Origin: an uncultured Prevotellaceae bacterium
GTDB taxonomy: Bacteria > Bacteroidota > Bacteroidia > Bacteroidales > Bacteroidaceae
Length of the DNA stretch: 64,000 nucleotides
Direction of reading: 5' to 3'
NCBI GenBank assembly: GCA_902780025.1
Contig: CACZDV010000006.1
Location: 1 to 64,000 of the forward strand
A model generated the notes under the pieces. That model saw only the letters and a list, made by a program, of their open reading frames with translations, ran no database searches and was not told where the DNA came from. Shown here piece after piece: positions 26,418 through 33,776 of this stretch. Position numbers and translations under genes: made by a program. Each line of letters opens with the position of its first letter. Positions within the stretch are counted from its first letter, which is position 1.

Positions 26418-26476
26418 TTCCCACGGCGGGAACATTTTATTCCCTGCCTGGGAACCAAACATTCCCGCCGTGGGAA
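26418..26476. repeat. Three-palindrome element, copy 1
   Basis: 15-bp modules at 26418-26432, 26440-26454 and 26462-26476 are separated by exactly 7 bp. The third is the reverse complement of the first, and the middle is a distinct imperfect palindrome. A near-identical copy is at 62023-62081. Confidence 0.9.
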
Positions 26477-26503
26477 CTGTGCGTAAAGACGTGCGTAAAC
26501 ACG

Positions 26504-26530
26504 AAAAAAGCCCGTATTTACGGGCCTTTT
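26504..26530 (-). terminator. Terminator of the tRNA-Ser/tRNA-Glu unit
   Basis: GCCCGTA...TACGGGC stem flanked by A-run and T-run, so it could act in both directions. It lies 3 bp past the tRNA-Glu 3' end. Confidence 0.75.
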
Positions 26531-26532
26531 AG

Positions 26533-26604
26533 TAGTCGATAGGGGAATCGAACCCCTATGCCAAGATTGAGAATCTTGTATCCTAACCATTAGATGAATC
26601 GACC
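26533..26604 (-). tRNA. tRNA-Glu (anticodon CTC)
   Basis: A 72-nt cloverleaf: acceptor GGTCGAT/ATCGACT, anticodon stem CAAGA/TCTTG around loop TTCTCAA, and a T-arm with GTTCGATTC. CCA is not encoded. Confidence 0.93.
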
Positions 26605-26630
26605 ATCCAAGCAACCATGAGGAACCCCTG

Positions 26631-26717
26631 CGGAAGGAGGGGGATTCGAACCCCCGGTACGGGAACCCGTACGGCAGTTTAGCAAACTGCTGGTTTCAGC
26701 CACTCACCCATCCTTCC
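26631..26717 (-). tRNA. tRNA-Ser (anticodon GCT)
   Basis: An 87-nt class II tRNA with acceptor GGAAGGA/TCCTTCC, anticodon loop TTGCTAA (GCT), a long variable arm (TACGGG/CCCGTA) and the GTTCGAATC T-loop. It reads AGC/AGU codons. Confidence 0.94.
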
Positions 26718-26766
26718 GGATTTCCTTAGCTGCAAACCGTTGGGGTTATCTCCTTGATTGCGGGTG

Positions 26767-26774
26767 CAAAGGTA
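26767..26774 (-). promoter_or_regulatory. TACCTTTG -7 box for the tRNA unit
   Basis: TAnnTTTG on the minus strand, 49 bp upstream of tRNA-Ser. Confidence 0.6.
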
Positions 26775-26846
26775 CGGAGAAAAAATGAATTCTCCAAATC
26801 TTTTTGCAACTTTTTTCTGTAAAAGTGCTTTTTTCCTTTGGAATAG

Positions 26847-26882
26847 GCCGCTCCACCTTATTTATATATAGGGGAGCGGCCG
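26847..26882 (-). terminator. Hairpin after pepD
   Basis: GGCCGCTCC and GGAGCGGCC flank an A/T-rich loop just past the pepD stop. No clear T-run follows, so termination is only probable. Confidence 0.45.
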
Positions 26883-26888
26883 TGATGG

Positions 26889-28349
26889 TTATTGCTGGGG
26901 AATCTGTTTGAGGATGGCCAGCAGGTGATCCCACACCATCTGGACGGTGGGAATGTGCAGACGTTCGTCGGGGGTGTGGACGAAGCGCAGGGTGGGGCCG
27001 AAGCTCACCATGTCGAGGTTGGGATAGCGCTCTGAGAACAGACCGCACTCCAGGCCGGCGTGGATGCCGCGGACGATGGGGGCCTTTCCGAACAGCTGTT
27101 TGTAGGTCTCGACGACGATTTCGGTCAGTTTCGAGTCGGCGCGCATCTTCCATGCGGGGTAGCCGTCAGACGAAACGGCTTCTGCGCCTGCCAGTTCGAA
27201 GGCGGCCTGAATGGTGGCGCACATATTGTCGAGGTTCGACATGACGTTGGAGCGCTGGCTCGACAGGATGTTGATTTCCGTCTCGTTGGTGTGGATGCTG
27301 GCAATGTTGCTCGATGTCTCGACCATTCCGCCGAGGGCCTCGTCCTGACAGATGGCGTAGATGCCGTTGTCGACGGCCTGGATGGCCCAGACAAAATTCT
27401 TGGCTACCTGTGGCTCGATGACCGTCTGAGCCTCAGTGCTTTCCATGAGCCATTGCATCTGGGTGTCGGTGACGTGGAACTCGTCCTCAACCTCGGCGGC
27501 AAACACGTTCCAGTCGGCACGGACGTTCTCCTTCAGATTGTTGGGTACGGCAATGATGAACTCGCCGTCGCGGGGGATGGCGTTGTGGAGCTTGCCGGAG
27601 TGGAACTGTGCCAGGCGTACGCCGTCGTAGCGCTTCATGGTCTGGAACAGGAAACGTCCCAGCACCTTGATGGCGTTGGCGCGCTTTTTGTTGATGTCGT
27701 CGCCAGAGTGTCCGCCAATGAGGCCCTTCAGCTGACCGCGGAGGAAGAAGGCGTCGGCAGGGGCGTTCTCACGCTGGAAGGTGAACTTGGCCTGCGTGTT
27801 GCGACCGCCGGCACAGCTGACAAAAATCTCGCCCTCGTCCTCGGAGTCGAGGTTGATGAGGTAGTCGCCCGTCATGAAGCCGGCCTTCATACCCTCGGCA
27901 CCGCTGAGTCCCGTCTCCTCGTCGCGGGTGAAGACGCACTCTATCGGACCGTGCTCTATGTCGTTGCTGTCGAGGATTGCCAGTTCGATGGCGCAGCCGA
28001 TGCCGTCGTCGGCACCAAGTGTCGTGCCCTCAGCCGTCAGCCACTCGCCGTCGATATAGGTGCGGATGGGGTCGTTGTCGAAGTCGAACTCCACGTCGAC
28101 CAGTTTGTCGCACACCATGTCCATGTGGCTCTGCAGGATGACCGTCTTGCGGTTCTCATAGCCCTTGGTGGCTGGTTTGCGGATGATGACGTTGCCCGTC
28201 TCGTCCACTTTCGTGTCCAGTCCGCGGCTTTCACCCCAGTTCCTTAAATACTCGATCATTTTCTCCTCGCGCTTCGATGGGCGGGGAATTTCGTTAATCT
28301 TCGCGAATTGCTCGAAGACAACGGCAGGTTTCAGTTCGTTCTTGTTCAT
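26889..28349 (-). CDS. pepD: Aminoacyl-histidine dipeptidase (peptidase D, M20C)
   Basis: A cytoplasmic zinc dipeptidase of 486 residues. Metal-site motifs are visible: LQSHMDMVCDK, GTTLGADDGIGCA, FTRDEETGLSGA with the catalytic Glu, LDSEDEGE, and GIHAGLECG near the C terminus. Cleaves Xaa-His and other dipeptides for amino-acid supply. It is transcribed alone, with a promoter motif at 28382. Confidence 0.95.
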   Translation of the reverse strand: MNKNELKPAVVFEQFAKINEIPRPSKREEKMIEYLRNWGESRGLDTKVDETGNVIIRKPATKGYENRKTVILQSHMDMVCDKLVDVEFDFDNDPIRTYIDGEWLTAEGTTLGADDGIGCAIELAILDSNDIEHGPIECVFTRDEETGLSGAEGMKAGFMTGDYLINLDSEDEGEIFVSCAGGRNTQAKFTFQRENAPADAFFLRGQLKGLIGGHSGDDINKKRANAIKVLGRFLFQTMKRYDGVRLAQFHSGKLHNAIPRDGEFIIAVPNNLKENVRADWNVFAAEVEDEFHVTDTQMQWLMESTEAQTVIEPQVAKNFVWAIQAVDNGIYAICQDEALGGMVETSSNIASIHTNETEINILSSQRSNVMSNLDNMCATIQAAFELAGAEAVSSDGYPAWKMRADSKLTEIVVETYKQLFGKAPIVRGIHAGLECGLFSERYPNLDMVSFGPTLRFVHTPDERLHIPTVQMVWDHLLAILKQIPQQ

Positions 28350-28381
28350 TACGATTGTTTTTAATAGATGTTATGTGAGTG

Positions 28382-28389
28382 CAAAGTTA
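28382..28389 (-). promoter_or_regulatory. TAACTTTG -7 box for pepD
   Basis: TAnnTTTG on the minus strand, 33 bp upstream of the ATG. Confidence 0.6.
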
Positions 28390-28495
28390 CGAAATTATTC
28401 TTGTTCGTGCAAGCATTTGACAGAAAGAACTCCTAAAAGTCTTTAAAGTGATGGAATTATGTCTTTCGTGTTGATAGTTTCTCAATTATTTTGTT

Positions 28496-28503
28496 TACCT
28501 TTG
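28496..28503 (+). promoter_or_regulatory. TACCTTTG -7 box for the small membrane protein gene
   Basis: Consensus motif only 8 bp before the ATG at 28512. It rules out the longer in-frame start at 28491. Confidence 0.6.
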
Positions 28504-28511
28504 CAGGCGAA

Positions 28512-28715
28512 ATGATTCAGACACTACTGATAAGTGGGGCATTGCTGGCCGTAGGGATGGTCTTGCTGCTGGTGAAGGTGCTGGGACGTAAGGACGGCAC
28601 GTTCTCTTCGCAGCACATTCATGACAGTAAGGCCATGAAGGAGCGGGGCATCCACTGCGTGATGGATCAGGACCGCGAAATGCGGAATCAGAAGAGACTG
28701 GAAATTAAAGATTAA
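28512..28715 (+). CDS. Small single-pass membrane protein, unknown function
   Basis: A 67-residue protein with one N-terminal membrane helix (about residues 4-24) and a charged cytoplasmic tail (SQHIHDSKAMKERGIHCVMDQDREMRNQ). Family not recognised. It sits 17 bp upstream of the OmpH-like lipoprotein gene, so both probably share the promoter at 28496. Confidence 0.6.
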   Translation: MIQTLLISGALLAVGMVLLLVKVLGRKDGTFSSQHIHDSKAMKERGIHCVMDQDREMRNQKRLEIKD

Positions 28716-28732
28716 ACAATAAGAATAGAGAA

Positions 28733-29344
28733 ATGAAAAAGTACTTTTTCGGCGCACTGGCCTTCGCTGCTGTGATGGCTTCGTGTAACAATGCAAGTCC
28801 TAAGATGGACGAGAAGCCCCAGGCAGCTGAGGCAGAGAACGTAAGTGGTATGAAGATTGCTTTTGTCGAGGTTGACTCGCTCATGACCCAGTACAGCTTT
28901 GCTAAGGACTACAGCGTGACCCTTCAGAAGAAGAGCAACAATGCCCGTAACACCTTGACCCAGAAGACCAGCGAACTGCAGGCTGCCGTGAACAACTTCC
29001 AGCAGAAGCTGCAGAATAACGGCTTCACCAGTCGTGAGCAGGCTCAGAGCGTACAGGCTGGCATTGAGCGTCGTCAGCGCGACCTGCAGGAGCTGCAGGC
29101 TCGTCTGGAGACGGAACTCGCCAATGAGACTCAGAAATTTAACGAGGCCCTGCGCGACTCGCTGAACAACTTCCTCGCCTCTTATAATAAGGATAAGAAG
29201 TATGACCTGATCCTGTCGAAGGCTGGCGACAACATCCTTTTTGCCGACCGTAAGTATGACATCACGAAGGACATCATCAACGGCCTGAACAAGCGTTACA
29301 AGCCGGCTGCCAAGAAGGACGATAAAAAGGCCGAGAAGAAATAA
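28733..29344 (+). CDS. OmpH/Skp-like coiled-coil lipoprotein
   Basis: A 203-residue protein with a lipoprotein signal (lipobox around MASCNN, Cys at about 18). The core resembles Skp: KIAFVEVDSLMTQY, a long charged coiled coil (residues about 60-140) and DLILSKAGDNILFADRKYDITKDIINGLNKRY. Skp proteins chaperone outer-membrane proteins; lipid anchoring is a variation. The C terminus is Lys-rich. Confidence 0.83.
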   Translation: MKKYFFGALAFAAVMASCNNASPKMDEKPQAAEAENVSGMKIAFVEVDSLMTQYSFAKDYSVTLQKKSNNARNTLTQKTSELQAAVNNFQQKLQNNGFTSREQAQSVQAGIERRQRDLQELQARLETELANETQKFNEALRDSLNNFLASYNKDKKYDLILSKAGDNILFADRKYDITKDIINGLNKRYKPAAKKDDKKAEKK

Positions 29345-29350
29345 GCAGGC

Positions 29351-30664
29351 ATGAACGTGCTGGAGAAATTAGGCATTACAGAGCTGAACGAGATGCAGCA
29401 AGAGGCGGGCAACGCCATCCTGTGCGGTAAGCAGGATGTAGTGGTGCTGTCGCCAACGGGGTCGGGCAAGACGCTGGCCTATCTGCTGCCGCTCGTTCAG
29501 TTGCTTGACGCCCGTCAGGACGATGTCCAGGCATTGGTGATTGTCCCAGGCCGTGAATTAGCGTTGCAGTCAGACCGTGTGCTGAAGGACATGGGTAGCG
29601 GACTGCGTTCTGCCGCCTGCTATGGTGGACGCACGGCTATGGACGAGCACCGCAAACTGAAGGAAGTGCGTCCGCAGATCATCTTCGGCACCCCAGGTCG
29701 ACTGAACGACCATCTTGACAAGGGGAACATCAGCCCTTATGGAGTCAGGTACCTGGTTATCGATGAGTTTGACAAGTGCCTTGAGATGGGGTTCCACGAC
29801 GAGATGGCCCGTCTGCTGAAGAAGCTGCCAGGTGTCCGTCGGCGTTTCCTGCTGTCGGCTACTGATACTGAGCAGATACCAGACTTCGTGCAGATGGGAC
29901 GCACCCAGCGACTTGACTACCTGATGGAAGAGGAGCAGGTGCCCGACCGTGTCGCCTTATATGAAGTGAAGAGCCCCGTCAAGGATAAGCTGGAAACGCT
30001 GAAGTCGCTGCTGTGCGAGTTGGGCGACCAGCAGAGCATTGTGTTCCTGAACTACCGTGACGCTGTAGAGCGTGTCGACGACTACCTGTGCCGTCAGGGG
30101 TTTGCCACCAGCGCCTTTCATGGCGGAATGGAGCAGAAGCAGCGTGAGGACGCACTCTATAAGTTCTCCAACGGTTCGGCTAACATCTTTGTTTCTACCG
30201 ATCTGGCCAGTCGTGGGCTCGACATCCCTGACATTCAGAACATCATCCACTATCATCTGCCGCAGAACGAGCAGGAGCTGGTTCACCGCGTAGGCCGTAC
30301 TGCCCGTTGGGACAAAGAGGGTAGGGCGTTCTTTATCGTCGGTCCCGAGGAAACGATGCCCGAGTTTATTGATGGCGAGGTGGAAGCGTATGACATTTCT
30401 CGTCCCTCCGTCCTCGTTCCTCCTTCCCCGAAGAATGCTACCCTCTACATCGGCAAAGGCAAGAAGGACAAGATATCGAAAGGCGACATCGCAGGCTTCC
30501 TCTGCAAGAAAGGCGGACTGGAGCCGGGCGAGATTGGACGCATCGACGTGATGGACCGTTATGCCTATGCCGCCATCAGCCGTCCGAAGCTGCAGCAGGT
30601 GCTCCGACAGACGAAAGGAGAAAAGATAAAAGGCATAAAGACCGTAATAGAGCCAGTGAAATGA
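29351..30664 (+). CDS. DEAD-box RNA helicase with DbpA-type RNA-binding domain
   Basis: A 437-residue ATP-dependent RNA helicase. Motifs: Q-motif region ELNEMQQEA, SPTGSGKT (I), TPGR (Ib), VIDEFDK (II; DEFD rather than DEAD), LSATDT (III), STDLASRGLD (V) and HRVGRTAR (VI). The last 75 residues (LYIGKGKKDKISKGDIAGFL...) resemble the DbpA RNA-binding domain. The linker before it (SRPSVLVPPSPKN) is encoded by a 7-bp tandem array. Likely acts in ribosome assembly. Confidence 0.9.
   Translation: MNVLEKLGITELNEMQQEAGNAILCGKQDVVVLSPTGSGKTLAYLLPLVQLLDARQDDVQALVIVPGRELALQSDRVLKDMGSGLRSAACYGGRTAMDEHRKLKEVRPQIIFGTPGRLNDHLDKGNISPYGVRYLVIDEFDKCLEMGFHDEMARLLKKLPGVRRRFLLSATDTEQIPDFVQMGRTQRLDYLMEEEQVPDRVALYEVKSPVKDKLETLKSLLCELGDQQSIVFLNYRDAVERVDDYLCRQGFATSAFHGGMEQKQREDALYKFSNGSANIFVSTDLASRGLDIPDIQNIIHYHLPQNEQELVHRVGRTARWDKEGRAFFIVGPEETMPEFIDGEVEAYDISRPSVLVPPSPKNATLYIGKGKKDKISKGDIAGFLCKKGGLEPGEIGRIDVMDRYAYAAISRPKLQQVLRQTKGEKIKGIKTVIEPVK
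30399..30426. repeat. 7-bp tandem array inside the helicase gene
   Basis: Four heptamers CTCGTCC, CTCCGTC, CTCGTTC and CTCCTTC are read in frame as part of the inter-domain linker. The pair CTCGTTC-CTCCTTC is identical to units inside mfd at 36741-36754. Confidence 0.85.
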
Positions 30665-30814
30665 TAACCCCGCTTGACAAAATGAAAGGAAAGTGGGGTA
30701 TTTTGATTAATTTTTGTTCAAATATTTGCCCAATTCAAGAAAAAAGTGTAATTTCGCGGCGCAATTCAGAAAATTGACGAAAATATATAAACCTTTTAAT
30801 TGTAAACATTCAAA

Positions 30815-31882
30815 ATGAAGAAGTACAACTTTAACGCCGGTCCCTCGATGCTTCCCCGCGAAGTCATCGAAGCTACCGCCAAACAGTGTCTTGATTTCAA
30901 CGGCTCAGGTCTCTCGCTGATGGAGATCAGCCACCGTGCAAAGGACTTCCAGCCCGTCGTCGACGAGGCAGTCGCTCTGGTTAAGGAGCTGCTGCAGGTG
31001 CCCGAGGGCTACTCAGTCATTTTCCTTGGTGGTGGTGCCTCTCTGGAGTTCTGCATGATTCCCTATAACTTCCTCATCAAGAAGGCCGCCTATCTGAATA
31101 CGGGCGTCTGGGCCAAGAAGGCCATGAAGGAAGCCAAGCTTTTCGGTGAGGTGGTTGAGGTGGCTTCTTCTGCCGATGCCAACTATACCTTCATCCCCAA
31201 GAACTGGACTGTTCCCGCTGATGCTGACTACCTGCACATCACGACCAACAATACCATCTATGGTACCGAGATTCGCAAGGACCTCGATGTCAACGTACCT
31301 CTGATTGCCGATATGTCGTCGGATATCATGAGCCGTCCTGTTGATGTCAGCAAGTACGATGCCATCTATGCCGGTGCCCAGAAGAACCTCGCTATGGCAG
31401 GTGTGACCATCATCATCCTGAAGGACGAGAAGCTGGGTCGTGCTCCCCGCGAGATCCCCACAATGCTCGACTACCGCACACACGTCGACAAGGGTTCTAT
31501 GTTCAATACGCCTCCTGTGGTGCCCATCTACTGCGCCCTCGAGAACCTGCGCTGGATTAAGGCTCAGGGTGGTGTCGAGGCTATGGACAAGCTGGCCAAG
31601 CAGCGTGCTGAGATTGTATACGGCGAGATCGACCGCAACAAGATGTTCGTAGGTACTGCTAAGGAAGAGGATCGTTCGCTGATGAACATCTGCTTCGTGA
31701 TGGCCGACGAGTACAAGGAACTGGAGAAGGACTTCCTCGACTTCGCCGTTTCGAAGGGCATGGTTGGTGTCAAGGGTCACCGTTCAGTCGGCGGCTTCCG
31801 CGCCAGCTGCTACAACGCCCAGACCATCGAAGGCTGCAACGCCCTCGTTGCCTGCATGAAGGAATTTGAGGCTAACCACTAA
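30815..31882 (+). CDS. serC: Phosphoserine aminotransferase
   Basis: Converts 3-phosphohydroxypyruvate to phosphoserine with PLP. The 355-residue protein shows [20 protein letters not shown] and the PLP-lysine segment [12 protein letters not shown]. It is followed after 35 bp by serA, giving the first two steps of serine synthesis in one unit. A TAATTTCG promoter-like site lies near 30748. Confidence 0.96.
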   Translation: MKKYNFNAGPSMLPREVIEATAKQCLDFNGSGLSLMEISHRAKDFQPVVDEAVALVKELLQVPEGYSVIFLGGGASLEFCMIPYNFLIKKAAYLNTGVWAKKAMKEAKLFGEVVEVASSADANYTFIPKNWTVPADADYLHITTNNTIYGTEIRKDLDVNVPLIADMSSDIMSRPVDVSKYDAIYAGAQKNLAMAGVTIIILKDEKLGRAPREIPTMLDYRTHVDKGSMFNTPPVVPIYCALENLRWIKAQGGVEAMDKLAKQRAEIVYGEIDRNKMFVGTAKEEDRSLMNICFVMADEYKELEKDFLDFAVSKGMVGVKGHRSVGGFRASCYNAQTIEGCNALVACMKEFEANH

Positions 31883-31917
31883 AAATTGAAATATTAAAGA
31901 ATTGAATAATTGAAATT

Positions 31918-32835
31918 ATGAAGGTTCTTGTAGCAACAGAAAAACCGTTTGCAGCAGCCGCTGTGAATGGTATCAAAGCAGAAGTTGAGGCAGCTGGCAA
32001 TGAGCTGGTGCTGCTGGAGAAATATACGGAGAAGGCACAGTTGCTCGACGCCGTAAAGGATGCCGACGCCATGATTATCCGCTCTGACAAGGTCGATGCC
32101 GAAGTGCTCGACGCTGCCAAGCAGCTGAAGATTGTGGTTCGTGCTGGTGCTGGTTACGACAACATCGACCTCGCCGCCGCTACCGCTCACAACGTGGTGG
32201 CTGAGAATACGCCTGGTCAGAACGCCAACGCTGTGGCTGAGCTCGTCTTCGGTCTGCTGGTGATGGCCGTCCGCGGTTTCTATAATGGCAAGAGCGGCTC
32301 TGAACTGCTCGGCAAGAAGCTGGGTATCCTCGCCTTCGGTAACGTTGGTCGCAACGTGGCCCGCATCGCCAAGGGCTTTGGCATGGAGGTTTACGCCTAC
32401 GATGCTTTCTGCCCCGCAGAGGTCATCGAGAAGGCTGGTGTCAAGGCCGTTGCCAATCAGGACGCGCTTTTCGAGACCTGCGACGTCGTGTCACTCCATA
32501 TCCCTGCTACGCCTGAGACCAAGCAGAGCATCAACTACGCCCTGGTAGGTAAGCTGAAGAAGGGCGGCATCCTCGTCAACACCGCCCGTAAGGAGGTCAT
32601 CAACGAGCCCGAGCTGATTAAGCTGATGCAGGAGCGCGAGGACCTGAAGTTCGTTACCGATATCATGCCCGATGCCAACGACGAGTTCCTGAAGTTCGAG
32701 GGTCGTTACTTCTCGACACCTAAGAAGATGGGTGCCCAGACGGCTGAGGCCAATATCAACGCCGGTATTGCTGCTGCCAAGCAGATCAACGCCTTCTTCA
32801 AGGACGGCGACACGAAGTTCCAGGTGAACAAGTAA
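31918..32835 (+). CDS. serA: D-3-phosphoglycerate dehydrogenase, short type with Lys in place of catalytic His
   Basis: Oxidises 3-phosphoglycerate with NAD. The 305-residue protein has only the substrate and nucleotide domains, with no ACT or ASB domain. It shows GAGYDNIDLAAA, the NAD motif LAFGNVGRNVARIA and VNTARKEVINE. Where most family members read TPHIGGST, this reads TPKKMGAQT, so the acid/base His is replaced by Lys. That matches the lysine-type class described for Entamoeba and Bacteroides relatives. Tandem with serC. Confidence 0.93.
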   Translation: MKVLVATEKPFAAAAVNGIKAEVEAAGNELVLLEKYTEKAQLLDAVKDADAMIIRSDKVDAEVLDAAKQLKIVVRAGAGYDNIDLAAATAHNVVAENTPGQNANAVAELVFGLLVMAVRGFYNGKSGSELLGKKLGILAFGNVGRNVARIAKGFGMEVYAYDAFCPAEVIEKAGVKAVANQDALFETCDVVSLHIPATPETKQSINYALVGKLKKGGILVNTARKEVINEPELIKLMQEREDLKFVTDIMPDANDEFLKFEGRYFSTPKKMGAQTAEANINAGIAAAKQINAFFKDGDTKFQVNK

Positions 32836-32860
32836 ACCTATAGTTACGAGTTTATACATT

Positions 32861-32892
32861 AAGAGGGGTGTGACAGCTGTCACACCCCTCTT
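32861..32892. terminator. Bidirectional terminator between serA and the glycosyltransferase gene
   Basis: A perfect 32-bp palindrome (AAGAGGGGTGTGACAG and its complement) followed by T-rich sequence, serving both convergent genes. Confidence 0.85.
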
Positions 32893-32914
32893 TTCTTTGT
32901 TGTTGTTTCTGGAA

Positions 32915-33663
32915 TTACTCTATGATGGCAGGATACTTGCGCGTCCATCCGTCCCAGCGCAGACGCATGACACCGAAGAATGCCTCGCCGAAGATACCAC
33001 CCGACATCTTGCTGGTGCCCTCGCGACGGTTGACGAAGATGACGGGCACTTCCTTGATCTTAAAGCCAATCTTGTAGGCGGTGAATTTCATCTCAATCTG
33101 GAAGGCGTAGCCCTTGAAGCGTATCTTGTCGAGCTCGATGGTCTTCAGTACGCGACGCTTGTAGCACTTGAAGCCGGCAGTGGTGTCGTGAACCTTGAAA
33201 CCTGTCACCATGCGGACGTACTTGGAGGCGAAGTAGGACATGAGTACACGACCGATGGGCCAGTTTACGACGTTGACACCGCTGACATAGCGGCTGCCGA
33301 TGGCTACGTCGTAGCCATCGTCGTGGCAGGCGGCATAGAGTCGTGGCAGGTCGTTGGGGTCGTGGCTGAAGTCGGCATCCATCTCGAAGATATAGCCGTA
33401 GTCGCGTTCCAGCGCCCACTTGAAGCCAGCAATGTAGGCCGTTCCCAATCCCAGCTTACCGCTGCGCTCGACCAGGAACAGGCGATCGCCGAACTCGTCA
33501 GCCATCAGCCGCTTCACAATCTGTGCCGTGCCGTCAGGCGAGCCGTCGTCGATGACCAAGATGTGGAAACACTTATCCAGACCGAAGACGGCCCGGATGA
33601 TTTTCTCCATGTTCTCCTTCTCATTATAAGTAGGAATAATTACAATACTGTCGCTTTCGTGCA
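32915..33663 (-). CDS. Polyprenol monophosphomannose synthase-like glycosyltransferase (GT2)
   Basis: A 248-residue GT-A enzyme with VIIPTYNEKENM, VIDDGSPDGTA, the metal motif MDADFSHDPNDLP and VSGVNVVNWPIGR. Resembles Dpm1-type enzymes that transfer a sugar to a polyprenyl phosphate for cell-surface or protein glycosylation. The ATG at 33663 is chosen because the promoter at 33682 makes the longer TTG start impossible. Confidence 0.88.
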
Positions 33664-33681
33664 TATTCTGTTGAATTTGGT

Positions 33682-33689
33682 GCAAAGGT
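33682..33689 (-). promoter_or_regulatory. TACCTTTG -7 box for the GT2 gene
   Basis: TAnnTTTG on the minus strand, 18 bp upstream of the chosen ATG. Confidence 0.6.
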
Positions 33690-33698
33690 ACGAAAAAA

Positions 33699-33733
33699 AA
33701 GTGAAAAGTGAAAAGTGAAAGGTGAAAAGTGAA
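33699..33733. repeat. 7-bp tandem array (agtgaaa unit) upstream of mfd
   Basis: Five heptamers of AGTGAAA (one GGTGAAA) lie between the GT2 and mfd promoters. Same unit as at 26357. Coordinates may be off by one. Confidence 0.85.
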
Positions 33734-33754
33734 AGAGAAAAGAGATTTTTTTTG

Positions 33755-33762
33755 TAATTTTG
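33755..33762 (+). promoter_or_regulatory. TAATTTTG -7 box for mfd
   Basis: TAnnTTTG match about 14 bp before the mfd ATG. Confidence 0.55.
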
Positions 33763-33776
33763 CATCGCGTTAAGCA

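Noticed and set aside
27060..28247. 395-codon open frame on the plus strand opposite pepD
   Set aside because: It is antisense to a clearly conserved peptidase, has no ribosome site or promoter and its residue composition is that of a mirrored GC-rich gene.
28491..28511. Longer start for the small membrane protein
   Set aside because: The extra codons overlap the TACCTTTG promoter, so they would not be transcribed.
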